From NCBI GenBank assembly GCA_964428355.1, contig CAYRYU010000039.1, positions 1-60,861 on the forward strand: 60,861 nt of DNA, written 5' to 3'. The translations under genes were made by a program, and so were the position numbers. The notes beneath the pieces were generated by a model that did no database searches, was not told the origin of the DNA, and was given only the letters and a program-made list of their open reading frames with translations. This DNA comes from CAYRYU01 sp964428355 (GTDB lineage: Bacteria > Muiribacteriota > Ozemobacteria > Ozemobacterales > Ozemobacteraceae). Below are positions 7,605-15,938 of the stretch, piece after piece (position 1 is the first letter of the stretch; every line of letters starts with the position of its first letter).

Positions 7605-10600
7605 TCAGGCGGGGTTTCCCGAAACGGGGAATTCGATGGTCACGAGCGTGTTGGTTCCCGGTACGCTTTTCAGGTTGATCTTTGCCCCGAAAGAGGAAAG
7701 CAGCTTTCGGACGACCGCAAGCCCGAGTCCGAGGGTTTTCCGGCCGATCGGATGGAACGGGGCGAAGAGCCCTGGCTGTTCCTCGACCGGGATTCCCTGC
7801 CCGTTGTCGAAGATCACGAGCTCAACGTGGTTGGCGTCCCCCGGCTTGGCACGGCTCATCACCTTGATCTCACCACCCTTGCCGAGGGCCATCAGGGAGT
7901 TGATGAGAAGATTGCATGCTATCACGCGGAATGCGTCAGGATCGCACGCGATGGGGGGAAGCGTCTTCGAAAGGTTCTTGGAAAGCTTGAGCCCCTGGCC
8001 GATGTCGGTTGTTCCCGAGAGAAGGCGGGCGGTGATGACATGGTTCTTGAGCGCTCCGAAGATTTCCTTCTCGACCAGCTCGTTCAACTGGAGTGGAACG
8101 ACATTGGGCGCAACTTCGGAAAAATGGTGAAGGAGGTTCTTCACGTTGAAATCCAATTTCTGGCCCTGGGCAAGTATGAAAGGGAGGATCTTGGAAAAAT
8201 CGCCTCCCGAAAGCCCGGATTGAACCTGGGTCTGGATGTTTGCAAGAGGGTCGGCAAGGTTCCGTCGGAGGATCTCGTCGTCGATCTTTGCGGCAGGGGT
8301 CCCTCCAGAAAGTCGATCGAGGGCGGATTTGAACTCCTGGATCTCCCGGGTAAGGCCTTGGAGATTTCCCGAAAAATCGCCGCCGGTTGCTGCCGATGCC
8401 TGTGCTGAGGGCTTGGATAAAACCACGGGTTTCTTCGCGGCCTTTCCCTCTTCGTCCCCTCCGGCCTCCATCGTCGTCCGCATGACCTCTTCCACCGTGG
8501 TACGCTTGGTGAGCAGTTTGTACAGAGCGGATTCGCGCAGGGAAAGCATCCCGTCCCTGAGTGCCTGCCGGCGCATTTCTTCGGGAGTGGCGCGATTCTC
8601 GACAAGCTCCCGGAACTTGTTGGTCATCGAGAGAACTTCGTAGACACCCTGGCGGCCACGGTATCCGGTGTGGTCACAGTCGGGGCAGCCCGCACCCTTT
8701 GCGAGCATGAAGTTATCGAGGTGGAAATCCTTCAGCCGCATCTTTTCGATCAGATGCTTGTTGATTCCGAGAGTTTTGATCAGGTCATCGGATGGCTTGT
8801 ACTCCGTGTAACAGGCTTTGCAGATCTTCCTGACTAGGCGCTGCGCTTCGACCACGCGAAGGGATGTGGTGAGGGAGAAGGGTTCGAGGCCCATGTTCAG
8901 GAGACGGGCGACGGTCGAGGGAGCATCGTTGGTGTGAAGGGTCGAGATGACCAGGTGGCCGGTCATCGCGGCCTTTATCGCAATACTGGCGGTTTCAAAA
9001 TCGCGGATTTCCCCGATCATGATCACGTTGGGGTCCTGGCGGAGGAAGGACCGCAGCGCAGCGCCGAAATCGAGGCCGATGTCGGCATGACATTGGACCT
9101 GGTTGATTCCCATCAGGTTGTATTCGACCGGGTCCTCCGCCGTCATGATGTTGATTCCGGGGTTGTTGAGGAGGAAGAGGGATGAATAGAGCGTGGTCGT
9201 CTTTCCCGACCCGGTGGGGCCGGTTACGAGGACTATTCCGTTCGGAGCCTTGACCCCCTCCATGAAAACATCGAGCATGTGGGGTTCGAAACCCAGGTCT
9301 CCGAGGTTGACACGGAGGTTTCCCTGGTCGAGGATACGCATGCAGACCTTTTCTCCCCAGATGCAGGGAACGCAGGAGACGCGAAGGTCGACCTTCCGAT
9401 CAGCGATCGAAAGCTTTACCCGGCCATCCTGGGGGAGGCGGGTTTCGGCGATGTCGAGGCCTGCCATGATCTTGATCCGGCTTACCAGCCCCGCATGTGC
9501 GGAACGCGTAGGTTTCATATGGAGCTTAAGGATTCCGTCCTTGCGAAGCCTTATCCTGAGCTCGTCTTCATATGGCTCGACGTGGATGTCGGAAGCCCCG
9601 AGCTGGATCGCCTGGGAAACGATAAGGTTGACCAGCTTGATTATGGGGGCATCGTTCTCGCCCAATGAACCGAGGTCGTCATCTTCGCCCGCCGACTTGT
9701 CTCCCCCTCCAACAGCGTCCGCGAGCGAATCGACGCTTTCCCCGTATAGTTTTCCCAGGGCGGACATGATCGAGAGTTCGGAACTGACCACGGGAGAAAT
9801 CCTCATCCCGGTCATCATCTCGATATGATCGATGGTGATGATATCCGTGGGGTCGGTCATGGCAACGATGAGTTTCCCCTCCTCGCGCTTCACGGGGCAG
9901 AGTATCTGGTCGTAACAAAGCTTCTTGGGAAGGAGACTTGCCAGTACAGGGTCGACGAGGCTTTCCTCGAGGTCGATGAAGGGGATGTCGAACTGCTTCG
10001 AAAGGGCTATCGAAAGCTGCTTGTTCGAGATGGTCCCTTTTTTTACCAGGTAGGCCCCGAGCCGGGTCTTTTCCTTCTTTGCGCCGTCGATGGCTTCCTT
10101 GAGCTGCTCGTCGGTACAGTATTTTGACTCGACCAGGATGTCGCCCAGCCGTTTTCGCGGGCCCTTCTTCACATGGGGTTTCTTGGCCTCGGTCATCTGC
10201 TTGATCTTCTTCTCGAAGGATTCGAGCAGGATCTTCGCAGGGCGCAGGCCCAGGGATGTCTGTGCGCCGAGAGCCTTCACAAGGTCCTGGTTCCCGGGGG
10301 AAACCATCCCGATCAGGAGTTCGGGCCCGGTCAGCTTGATGGGGATCGCCTTCGATTCGACGAGGACTTCGATCTTGAAGATCTTCAAAACCTCGGCCGG
10401 GATCTGGGTGGAATCGAGATCGACGAAAGGAACGTTCAGAAGAGTCGCTTCCATGTCCGCGAAGTCCTTCAGCTGCATGGCCGGCTTGATGGCGATTTCG
10501 CGGATGGTATCCCGGGGTTCGGGTTTCTCCTTCCGAAGGGTGTCCCACTCCTCCTTCGTCAGGACCTTCTTTGTGCGCAGCAGAACGCTGAGCTTCTGGA

Positions 10601-10658
10601 GCTCGTCGACCCCGGCCGGGAAGTTGGGGAAGTTGGCCTGAAAGACCGCTTCATCCAT
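7605..10658 (-). CDS. pilB: PilB/GspE-type assembly ATPase fused to a histidine-kinase-like ATPase domain
   Basis: This 1017-residue protein should power type IV pilus extension or type II secretion from the cytosolic face. Two N-terminal MshEN-like modules (about 20-155 and 170-310) precede a complete T2SSE ATPase: Walker A GPTGSGKTT at 480-488, Asp box AEDPVEY at 507-513, Walker B VIMIGEIRD at 545-553, His box STLHTND at 572-578, and the zinc tetracysteine C613-x2-C616 / C658-x2-C661. PilB normally ends near residue 730. Here about 290 extra residues follow: a Ser/Ala linker, a helical DHp-like region (about 765-865), and a GHKL ATPase with N-box NLLIN (916-920), G1 DNGQGIP (951-957) and G2 GLGLA (977-981). 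GGAGG precedes the ATG. Confidence 0.93.
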   Translation of the reverse strand: MDEAVFQANFPNFPAGVDELQKLSVLLRTKKVLTKEEWDTLRKEKPEPRDTIREIAIKPAMQLKDFADMEATLLNVPFVDLDSTQIPAEVLKIFKIEVLVESKAIPIKLTGPELLIGMVSPGNQDLVKALGAQTSLGLRPAKILLESFEKKIKQMTEAKKPHVKKGPRKRLGDILVESKYCTDEQLKEAIDGAKKEKTRLGAYLVKKGTISNKQLSIALSKQFDIPFIDLEESLVDPVLASLLPKKLCYDQILCPVKREEGKLIVAMTDPTDIITIDHIEMMTGMRISPVVSSELSIMSALGKLYGESVDSLADAVGGGDKSAGEDDDLGSLGENDAPIIKLVNLIVSQAIQLGASDIHVEPYEDELRIRLRKDGILKLHMKPTRSAHAGLVSRIKIMAGLDIAETRLPQDGRVKLSIADRKVDLRVSCVPCIWGEKVCMRILDQGNLRVNLGDLGFEPHMLDVFMEGVKAPNGIVLVTGPTGSGKTTTLYSSLFLLNNPGINIMTAEDPVEYNLMGINQVQCHADIGLDFGAALRSFLRQDPNVIMIGEIRDFETASIAIKAAMTGHLVISTLHTNDAPSTVARLLNMGLEPFSLTTSLRVVEAQRLVRKICKACYTEYKPSDDLIKTLGINKHLIEKMRLKDFHLDNFMLAKGAGCPDCDHTGYRGRQGVYEVLSMTNKFRELVENRATPEEMRRQALRDGMLSLRESALYKLLTKRTTVEEVMRTTMEAGGDEEGKAAKKPVVLSKPSAQASAATGGDFSGNLQGLTREIQEFKSALDRLSGGTPAAKIDDEILRRNLADPLANIQTQVQSGLSGGDFSKILPFILAQGQKLDFNVKNLLHHFSEVAPNVVPLQLNELVEKEIFGALKNHVITARLLSGTTDIGQGLKLSKNLSKTLPPIACDPDAFRVIACNLLINSLMALGKGGEIKVMSRAKPGDANHVELVIFDNGQGIPVEEQPGLFAPFHPIGRKTLGLGLAVVRKLLSSFGAKINLKSVPGTNTLVTIEFPVSGNPA

Positions 10659-10694
10659 TGGCTGTCCTCCGACCTCTTCCGGACATGTTCCTGG

Positions 10695-12116
10695 TCACGG
10701 TTCGTCCGTCTCCAACTCGAGGGCTCCCCGGGCTATCTCGGCGAAGGAACTCCGCAATCCCAGCTTCAGGGCTTTTTGGAAGTGGGCTCGGGCCTGGGAG
10801 GGCGACTTCTTCCGAAGAAGCATGCCGAGCTGGAAATGGGCATCGGCATACTTGGGGTTGATCCTCAGCGCTTCCCTGAGGTTCTTTTCCGCGGCGGCTT
10901 TCTTCCCGAGTTGGATCCGGGCTTGGGCCATCCAGTAGAAAGCGTCGGGATATCCGGAATTGATGGCGGAAGCTTCCTCGAAATGACGGAGGGCCTCGGT
11001 CCAGAGACCTTCCTCGAAATAACGGACCCCAAGGTTGATTCTGGAGGCCGCGAGGTCGAGCTCGAGGACTGCGATCTTCTTCAGTTCGATCAGGGCTTCC
11101 TCGAGATAACCCTCCTGGTGAAACCGCTCGAAGGCTTGATACTCAGGTCGATCGGACTTCTCCTTCCGGAGAACCATCTCCCTGAAGTGGAAAACGGCCT
11201 TGTTCAGGGAACCCTTCAATTCGAAAAGGGTTCCGAGAAAATAATGTGCGGAAACGATGTTGGGATTCTTCTGGAGCACACCTTCGAGGACGTTCCTCGC
11301 CTCCGGGAAAAATCCCCTGAAGAGGAGGGCTTTTCCGAGGGCCAGCTGGATGTCGAGGTATGTCGGATGCTCCTGAGCCTCCGCCCTGTTTTTGGAGATT
11401 TCGTCTTCGAGGCTTCGGATCCGTGTTTCGAGATTCTCGAGGTTTCGCCTTGAAACCCCGGCCCTGGGATCCTTTTGAAGGATCCGTGTGAAGACGTCCC
11501 TGGCCTCGTCGAGATGGTAGGTCTCCATCTTCAATGCACCGAAGTTGTTGAGGATCTTGAGGTCGTCGGGGGCGAGGGACATCGCCTCCTCGAAATGCTC
11601 CCGGGCTTCCTGGAACAGGTTTCTTGCAAGGTAGACGTTTCCCAGGTTGTTGAGTATCTCCGGATCTTTCGGGAAATGGGTTCGTGCCCGGAGAAGGGTC
11701 TTTTCGGCATCGGCCATCTGACCGATCCGCCGCTGGATGTTGGCCATCATCAGAAGAAGGGGTTTCGACTGCGGAACGAACGCCTCGGCGGCGCGCAACT
11801 TCTCGAGAGCCTCGTTGATATGGCCCTTCCGAAGGAGTCCCTCCACCATCGATGCGAGGCTTCCCGAACCTTCCACCACCAGGTTTTCCGCGAGGGATTT
11901 GATCTCGGCGTCAAAGGTTTCCTCGATGAAAGAAGAGAGGTGTCCCGAAACCTCCTCGGTCTTTTTCCCGGTTACCTCGATGAAATGATTGATGTTTGGG
12001 TAATCGGGATCGAGCTGGCGTACGAGACGGAATTCCCTGAGCGCAGCGGGAAAGAATCCTCCCCGAAAGAGGTGGATTCCCCGCTCGAAATGGAGTTCCG
12101 CATCCCTGGATTTCAT
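10695..12116 (-). CDS. TPR-repeat protein heading the pilus cluster
   Basis: A soluble protein of 473 residues made almost wholly of tetratricopeptide repeats, e.g. ELHFERGIHLFRGGFFPAALREFRLVRQLDP, DPEILNNLGNVYLARNLFQEAREHFEEAMSLAP and YPDAFYWMAQARIQLGKKAAAEKNLREALRINP. Each repeat carries the W/L-G-Y-A-F-A-P positions of the TPR consensus. TPR proteins scaffold other proteins; in pilus systems PilF/PilW-type TPR proteins help secretin assembly, but this one has no signal peptide or lipobox and so is probably cytosolic. It is the first gene of a minus-strand run with the PilB-HK gene 36 bases downstream. A good promoter lies just upstream. Confidence 0.88.
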   Translation of the reverse strand: MKSRDAELHFERGIHLFRGGFFPAALREFRLVRQLDPDYPNINHFIEVTGKKTEEVSGHLSSFIEETFDAEIKSLAENLVVEGSGSLASMVEGLLRKGHINEALEKLRAAEAFVPQSKPLLLMMANIQRRIGQMADAEKTLLRARTHFPKDPEILNNLGNVYLARNLFQEAREHFEEAMSLAPDDLKILNNFGALKMETYHLDEARDVFTRILQKDPRAGVSRRNLENLETRIRSLEDEISKNRAEAQEHPTYLDIQLALGKALLFRGFFPEARNVLEGVLQKNPNIVSAHYFLGTLFELKGSLNKAVFHFREMVLRKEKSDRPEYQAFERFHQEGYLEEALIELKKIAVLELDLAASRINLGVRYFEEGLWTEALRHFEEASAINSGYPDAFYWMAQARIQLGKKAAAEKNLREALRINPKYADAHFQLGMLLRKKSPSQARAHFQKALKLGLRSSFAEIARGALELETDEP

Positions 12117-12129
12117 TCTTTTCCGGGTG

Positions 12130-12158
12130 TTGCCTTGTTAAATCGTTAGTGATACAAT
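12130..12158 (+). promoter_or_regulatory. Predicted sigma-70 promoter for the Clp-like gene
   Basis: TTGCCT at 12130-12135 and TACAAT at 12153-12158 are separated by 17 bases. The expected start is near 12165, giving a leader of about 52 bases before the ATG at 12217. It overlaps the opposing promoter of the TPR gene. Confidence 0.5.
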
Positions 12159-12160
12159 AG

Positions 12161-12189
12161 TCTATACCTTATCGAATTCCGCTTGTCAA
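12161..12189 (-). promoter_or_regulatory. Predicted sigma-70 promoter for the TPR-PilB cluster
   Basis: On the minus strand a perfect TTGACA (12189-12184) and TATAGA (12166-12161) are separated by 17 bases. The expected start near 12154 gives a leader of about 38 bases. It interleaves with the plus-strand promoter of the Clp-like gene, so the divergent genes may compete for polymerase. Confidence 0.6.
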
Positions 12190-12216
12190 CGGCAACATTC
12201 CCCCAGGAGGGCCTCC

Positions 12217-13650
12217 ATGGATTCCACGCCTGGAATCAAGATGAAGTTTTGCGAATCCCTAGACCGGTTCGTGGCGATACGCGCCTTTACGCCGGAACAG
12301 AAACAGCAGCTGTTCAAGAATATCAAGATCACCGACAAGAAGTCTTACAAGCGGTTGATCATCAACGCTTCCGTCGTGAACTATCTCGACGAGATCGCCC
12401 CCCTGGTTTTCGGAAACAACGAGTACCCCCTCCTCGGGGAAATCATCGAACAGGAATTGTACAACCTTTGTGTCAAGGTCAATCCCACTCTCGACATAAA
12501 GGAAGTCACCATCCAGGTCGACGAAGCTCAGGCCGGAGGCTCGATTCCCATGCTCGGTTCCGAGGTCTCGAACGAGGCCAAGGCGAAGCAGCAGCGGTTC
12601 ATGGAGATCGAAAGTCATCTCCAGAAGCGTATCATCGGCCAGGATGAAGCCGTGAAGGTCATTTCCCAGGCAATCCGGAAGGCCAAGGTCGGGCTCAAGA
12701 ATCCCAAGCGTCCCGTGGGAAGCTTCATCTTCGTCGGCCAGACCGGGGTCGGGAAGACCGAACTGGCCAAAGCCCTCTGCGAGTTTCTGACCGGGAACGA
12801 GACCGATCTTGTACGTATCGACTGTTCCGAATATGCGATGAGTCACGAATATGCCAAGCTCATCGGGGCCCCCCCCGGTTACATAGGCCACAACGAAGGC
12901 GGCTACCTGACCGAGTCGATCAAGAACAAGCCCAACGGGGTCGTGATTTTCGACGAGATCGAGAAAGCCCACGAGAAGGTCCACAACCTCCTGCTCCAGC
13001 TTCTCGATGAAGGCATCCTTACCGACAGCAAGGGTGAGACCGTCAGCTTCCGCGAGACCTGCATCATCATGACGACCAACATCGGGGTCAGCGAGATATC
13101 GTCCGAGGAGTCCAAACCCGGATTCCGCGTCTCGGAAAAGGCCGACCAGAACAAGGAGAAGCTCGACGAACTCTCCCATTCGGAGAAGGCCAAGATCACC
13201 CGCAAGACGCTCGAGAAGAAGTTCCCGCCCGAGTTCCTCAACCGTATCGATGAGATTATCGTCTTCCGGGCCCTCACCAAGGAGGACAACCTCAAGATCC
13301 TCGGAATCCTGATCAACGAGGTTTGTGAGCGGGTCAAGGCCCTGAGCATGGGGCTCGAGTTCACCGAGGAGCTGAAGAGCTTCCTCGTAGACCAGGGAAC
13401 CGACCTGAAATATGGTGCCCGGCCCCTCCGCCGGACCATCCAGAAATACATCGAGAACCCCCTCGCCGAAATGCTTCTGAAGGGTGAAACCTTCAAGAAG
13501 GGTGACATCATAACCGCGAGCCTCGAGAAGGCCGGGACCCCCGAACCCCTGGCCGGTTTCAATGTCACGGGGCATTTCGAGGTGCCCCCCGCACCGCCTG
13601 CAACAGCGGCTCCGCCCGCAGCACCTTCGGTGGCCCAGAAGAAATCCTGA
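12217..13650 (+). CDS. Single-module Clp/Hsp100-family AAA+ ATPase
   Basis: A 477-residue ATPase corresponding to the second AAA+ module of ClpA/ClpB/ClpC, preceded by its own N-terminal domain of about 110 residues that I do not recognise. Motifs: Walker A GQTGVGKT (174-181), pore loop GYIG (221-224), Walker B VVIFDE (242-247), sensor-1 MTTN (285-288), NRIDEIIVF, and the D2-small-domain phrase KYGARPLRRTIQKYIENPLAE. Where ClpC has the VGF tripeptide of its ClpP-docking loop, this protein has PGF (301-303), so docking to ClpP is possible but unproven. The C-terminus is a Pro/Ala tail. GGAGG precedes the ATG. A terminator hairpin follows. Probable role: protein unfolding or remodelling. Confidence 0.88.
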   Translation: MDSTPGIKMKFCESLDRFVAIRAFTPEQKQQLFKNIKITDKKSYKRLIINASVVNYLDEIAPLVFGNNEYPLLGEIIEQELYNLCVKVNPTLDIKEVTIQVDEAQAGGSIPMLGSEVSNEAKAKQQRFMEIESHLQKRIIGQDEAVKVISQAIRKAKVGLKNPKRPVGSFIFVGQTGVGKTELAKALCEFLTGNETDLVRIDCSEYAMSHEYAKLIGAPPGYIGHNEGGYLTESIKNKPNGVVIFDEIEKAHEKVHNLLLQLLDEGILTDSKGETVSFRETCIIMTTNIGVSEISSEESKPGFRVSEKADQNKEKLDELSHSEKAKITRKTLEKKFPPEFLNRIDEIIVFRALTKEDNLKILGILINEVCERVKALSMGLEFTEELKSFLVDQGTDLKYGARPLRRTIQKYIENPLAEMLLKGETFKKGDIITASLEKAGTPEPLAGFNVTGHFEVPPAPPATAAPPAAPSVAQKKS

Positions 13651-13667
13651 ATCTTCCGAATTCCAGG

Positions 13668-13703
13668 AACCGGCTGTTAATCGGCCGGTTTTCTTTTTCT
13701 TCG
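13668..13703 (+). terminator. Rho-independent terminator after the Clp-like gene
   Basis: AACCGGC (13668-13674) pairs with GCCGGTT (13684-13690) around a nine-base loop, and a T-rich tract (TTTTCTTTTTCTT) follows. It begins 18 bases after the stop codon. Confidence 0.7.
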
Positions 13704-13740
13704 AAAACCGGGCCAATTCCGGTTGCCCCTGCCTGGGGGA

Positions 13741-14943
13741 TCAGTTCTTTTTTGGGAGGGTGGGATTGCTCGGCGGAGGAGCCTCTTCCTCGGGAGGAGA
13801 ATCTTCGTCCAGCGCCCGAAGGGTTTTCGAAACCACGCGGTCCTCGGCGGCGAGGCGGATTTCCTCCTCGCGGAACCGCTCGAAGGTGGAGTGGAGGATG
13901 GCGGTCGGGTCGGCCATTCCTGCCTGCCCGAGACCGAAAAGGCTGTCCTGGATCGCCTGCGGATCGGGAGAACCGCCGCCCAGCGAGCTGATTCCCTCGA
14001 CTAGACCGAGTGCCTGCCTGGAAAGGGCCAGGAGTTTGCTCTTTTCGAGGGCATCGATCTGGCGGGTCAGCATATCGACCAGGTGAAGGGGGTCCCGGGT
14101 GTCGAGATCGGGGAACCTGTTCTTGAGCTCCTCGATGATATGGCTTCCATCGCTTATCAGCTTCTCGATCACCCCGCTTGAATCGGAGCCCTCGACATTC
14201 GGATCGCAGATCTCGATGAGAACCTTCCGGCCCTCGGCCTTCCAGAATTCGATCTTGACCGCCTGGCGGAGCATCGCGTAATCCTGGAGCTTTGCTTTCA
14301 GGACCCTGGATGCCTTGTGCAATGCTGCGAAGACTCCGTCCATTTGCTGAAGGCGGGCTTCCTGGGGCATCAGCTGGGCGACCTCCTGCTGGGCCTTCTC
14401 GAGAAGGGTTTCGAAGTGGCTGCGGGGGATGAAAAGCGATAGATCCTTGAACCTGTCGAGAGCTTCACGGGTCTGTTTGAGGAAGGTCTCCAGTATCACC
14501 AGCCGCTTTTTCAGTCCCTGGTCGGTTCTCAGGAACTCCGGGTCGGTCACCTGCTGGAAATGGTCGAATCCTTTGAGGGAGAGGGGAAGGGTGTCCTTCA
14601 GGAGTTCATTCAGGCTACCTCCGCCGAACTTGAGAAAGGCGGTCCGCATTTCCTGGAGGATCGGTTCAATTCCCAGGGTTCTGGAGATGGTCTCGAATTG
14701 TCTCCCCAGTCTTTCCAGGGTTTGCCGGGAATGGGTGACCTGGATCTCAAGGTTCTTTGCGAGCGTCTCGAGGTTGCGCGGGTTGGGTTCGTTCATGCCA
14801 ACGGCATCCCTGACCCAGGTGATTGCCCGGCCGACCTTTCCCAGCCTGGTTTCGTTCCGGTGTCCGCAATATGGACAATGCCTTGAATCCGAGGAAAACG
14901 GCCGCTTACATCGGACGCAGAAAGTTTGCGCAGGAATAACCAT
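13741..14943 (-). CDS. Zinc-ribbon protein with long helical region
   Basis: A protein of 400 residues beginning MVIPAQTFCVRC. An N-terminal zinc ribbon (CVRCKRPFSSDSRHCPYCG, two CxxC pairs) is followed by a long, mostly helical and partly coiled-coil body (LAKNLEIQVTHSRQTLERLG, EKAQQEVAQLMPQEARLQQM) and an acidic, Pro-rich tail. No transmembrane segment or catalytic motif is visible, and I do not recognise the body. The start at 14943 is preferred over 14958 because the latter lies inside the predicted -10 box. The gene converges with the Clp-like gene, which also heads a possible chaperone function, but no operon is formed. Function unknown. Confidence 0.8.
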   Translation of the reverse strand: MVIPAQTFCVRCKRPFSSDSRHCPYCGHRNETRLGKVGRAITWVRDAVGMNEPNPRNLETLAKNLEIQVTHSRQTLERLGRQFETISRTLGIEPILQEMRTAFLKFGGGSLNELLKDTLPLSLKGFDHFQQVTDPEFLRTDQGLKKRLVILETFLKQTREALDRFKDLSLFIPRSHFETLLEKAQQEVAQLMPQEARLQQMDGVFAALHKASRVLKAKLQDYAMLRQAVKIEFWKAEGRKVLIEICDPNVEGSDSSGVIEKLISDGSHIIEELKNRFPDLDTRDPLHLVDMLTRQIDALEKSKLLALSRQALGLVEGISSLGGGSPDPQAIQDSLFGLGQAGMADPTAILHSTFERFREEEIRLAAEDRVVSKTLRALDEDSPPEEEAPPPSNPTLPKKN

Positions 14944-14957
14944 GATTCTGAGAACCA

Positions 14958-14963
14958 ATTATA
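14958..14963 (-). promoter_or_regulatory. Predicted -10 box for the zinc-ribbon gene
   Basis: A perfect TATAAT on the minus strand lies 14 bases before the ATG at 14943. No convincing -35 was found. It excludes the upstream in-frame ATG at 14958 as a start. Confidence 0.45.
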
Positions 14964-15143
14964 ACACAAGGCCCGGATTTCGATTCGCCCTGCCCAGGCC
15001 GTTTTCCATTTGTGGTTTCCCGTGGGCGGGGATTGATGAAAGCGGCCGAATCTGATAGTTTCGGAATGCAAACATCGGAATCGAAGTGATTCCGTTTTCC
15101 CGTCTCGAAAGACCTCGATGAAACAACCATCTGGAGGGATCCG

Positions 15144-15878
15144 ATGAAGATCCGGCCCAATCTCTTCTTTCTTATCTGGTTCTCGCTTGTGGGGTGCGGG
15201 TTTTCCCTGGGTCAGGAGGGGTTTCCCGGCTCGGGGATTCCATGGAAATCCATCAAACTCACGCCCTCAGAATGCGAGGAATGCCTTCGGCGCGCGAAAA
15301 CCGCTTTCGATCCGGTTTTCCTCGATGATCTCGTGAAACGCTGGGAAGACTCCCTCAAGAATGCCTTTCTGCCGCCTCCTCCCCCGCCCGATGCCATCGA
15401 AATGGCAATGCTCGATTTCTACCGCAACGAGCTCGGCTACGATGCCGTGAACCGCTTCCTGCGTGGGGAAAAGAATGGCGACAAGTCACCCGAAGCAGTG
15501 ATGGCGGTCGCCAAGTTGATTGCCTCCGCCCTTAATCGCCTTCCCCAGGGAACCACGGTTGCGGAGCGGGAAGTCTACCGCGGCGCACCTCTCGAAAGCG
15601 AGGTGCTTGCCAGGTTCGTTGTCGGAGAGAATTATCTTTCCCACTCCTTCATGAGCACCAGCTCGAATCCTCCCACCGCCCTCAAGTTCGCCACGGGGAC
15701 CCACCCCTCATCCCGAAAGCAGGTGTTTTTCACCATCCTGTCCCGCACCGGTCGCCTTGTCAACGACCTGGGCGGTTACGAAAAGGAGATCATCTTTCTC
15801 CCCGAAACCAGCTTCAAGGTCAAGAGCAAGGGAGAGAAGGCCGGGGACGCCTTCATCGAGATGGAGGAGATCCCCTGA
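15144..15878 (+). CDS. Predicted lipoprotein mono-ADP-ribosyltransferase (R-S-E class)
   Basis: A 244-residue protein with a lipoprotein signal: LVGC places the lipidated cysteine at residue 18. The body fits arginine-specific, VIP2-like ADP-ribosyltransferases, which transfer ADP-ribose from NAD to a target. Visible in order are the helical core (AMLDFYRNELGYDAVNRFLRG), the NAD-binding arginine in VYRG (R146), the STS motif in SHSFMSTSSNPPTALKF (171-173), and the ExE of the ARTT loop in GGYEKEIIFLPET (E213, E215). All three catalytic elements are intact. No immunity-like neighbour was identified. A strong GGAGG precedes the ATG. Lipidation implies an envelope or secreted location, unusual for this fold; the target is unknown. 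Confidence 0.85.
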   Translation: MKIRPNLFFLIWFSLVGCGFSLGQEGFPGSGIPWKSIKLTPSECEECLRRAKTAFDPVFLDDLVKRWEDSLKNAFLPPPPPPDAIEMAMLDFYRNELGYDAVNRFLRGEKNGDKSPEAVMAVAKLIASALNRLPQGTTVAEREVYRGAPLESEVLARFVVGENYLSHSFMSTSSNPPTALKFATGTHPSSRKQVFFTILSRTGRLVNDLGGYEKEIIFLPETSFKVKSKGEKAGDAFIEMEEIP

Positions 15879-15881
15879 CGG

Positions 15882-15937
15882 AAAATGGGGACACCCGACC
15901 AGTTTCTCCCGAGAAACTGGTCGGGTGTCCCCCATTT
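15882..15937. repeat. Palindromic repeat element, copy 1
   Basis: Near-perfect hairpin with the shared core GGGGACACCCGACC and its complement. Outer arm AAATGGGG and inner arm AGTTTCTC are specific to this copy. It fills the 60-base gap between the convergent ADP-ribosyltransferase and PBP genes and probably terminates both. Confidence 0.9.
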
Positions 15938-15938
15938 A

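Noticed and set aside
10173..11453. 426-codon plus-strand open frame
   Set aside because: Crosses the junction of the pilB and TPR genes on the opposite strand; Gly/Leu/Asp-rich shadow of TPR codons.
12259..13716. 485-codon minus-strand open frame
   Set aside because: Almost exactly antisense to the Clp-like gene with codon positions in register; no motifs.
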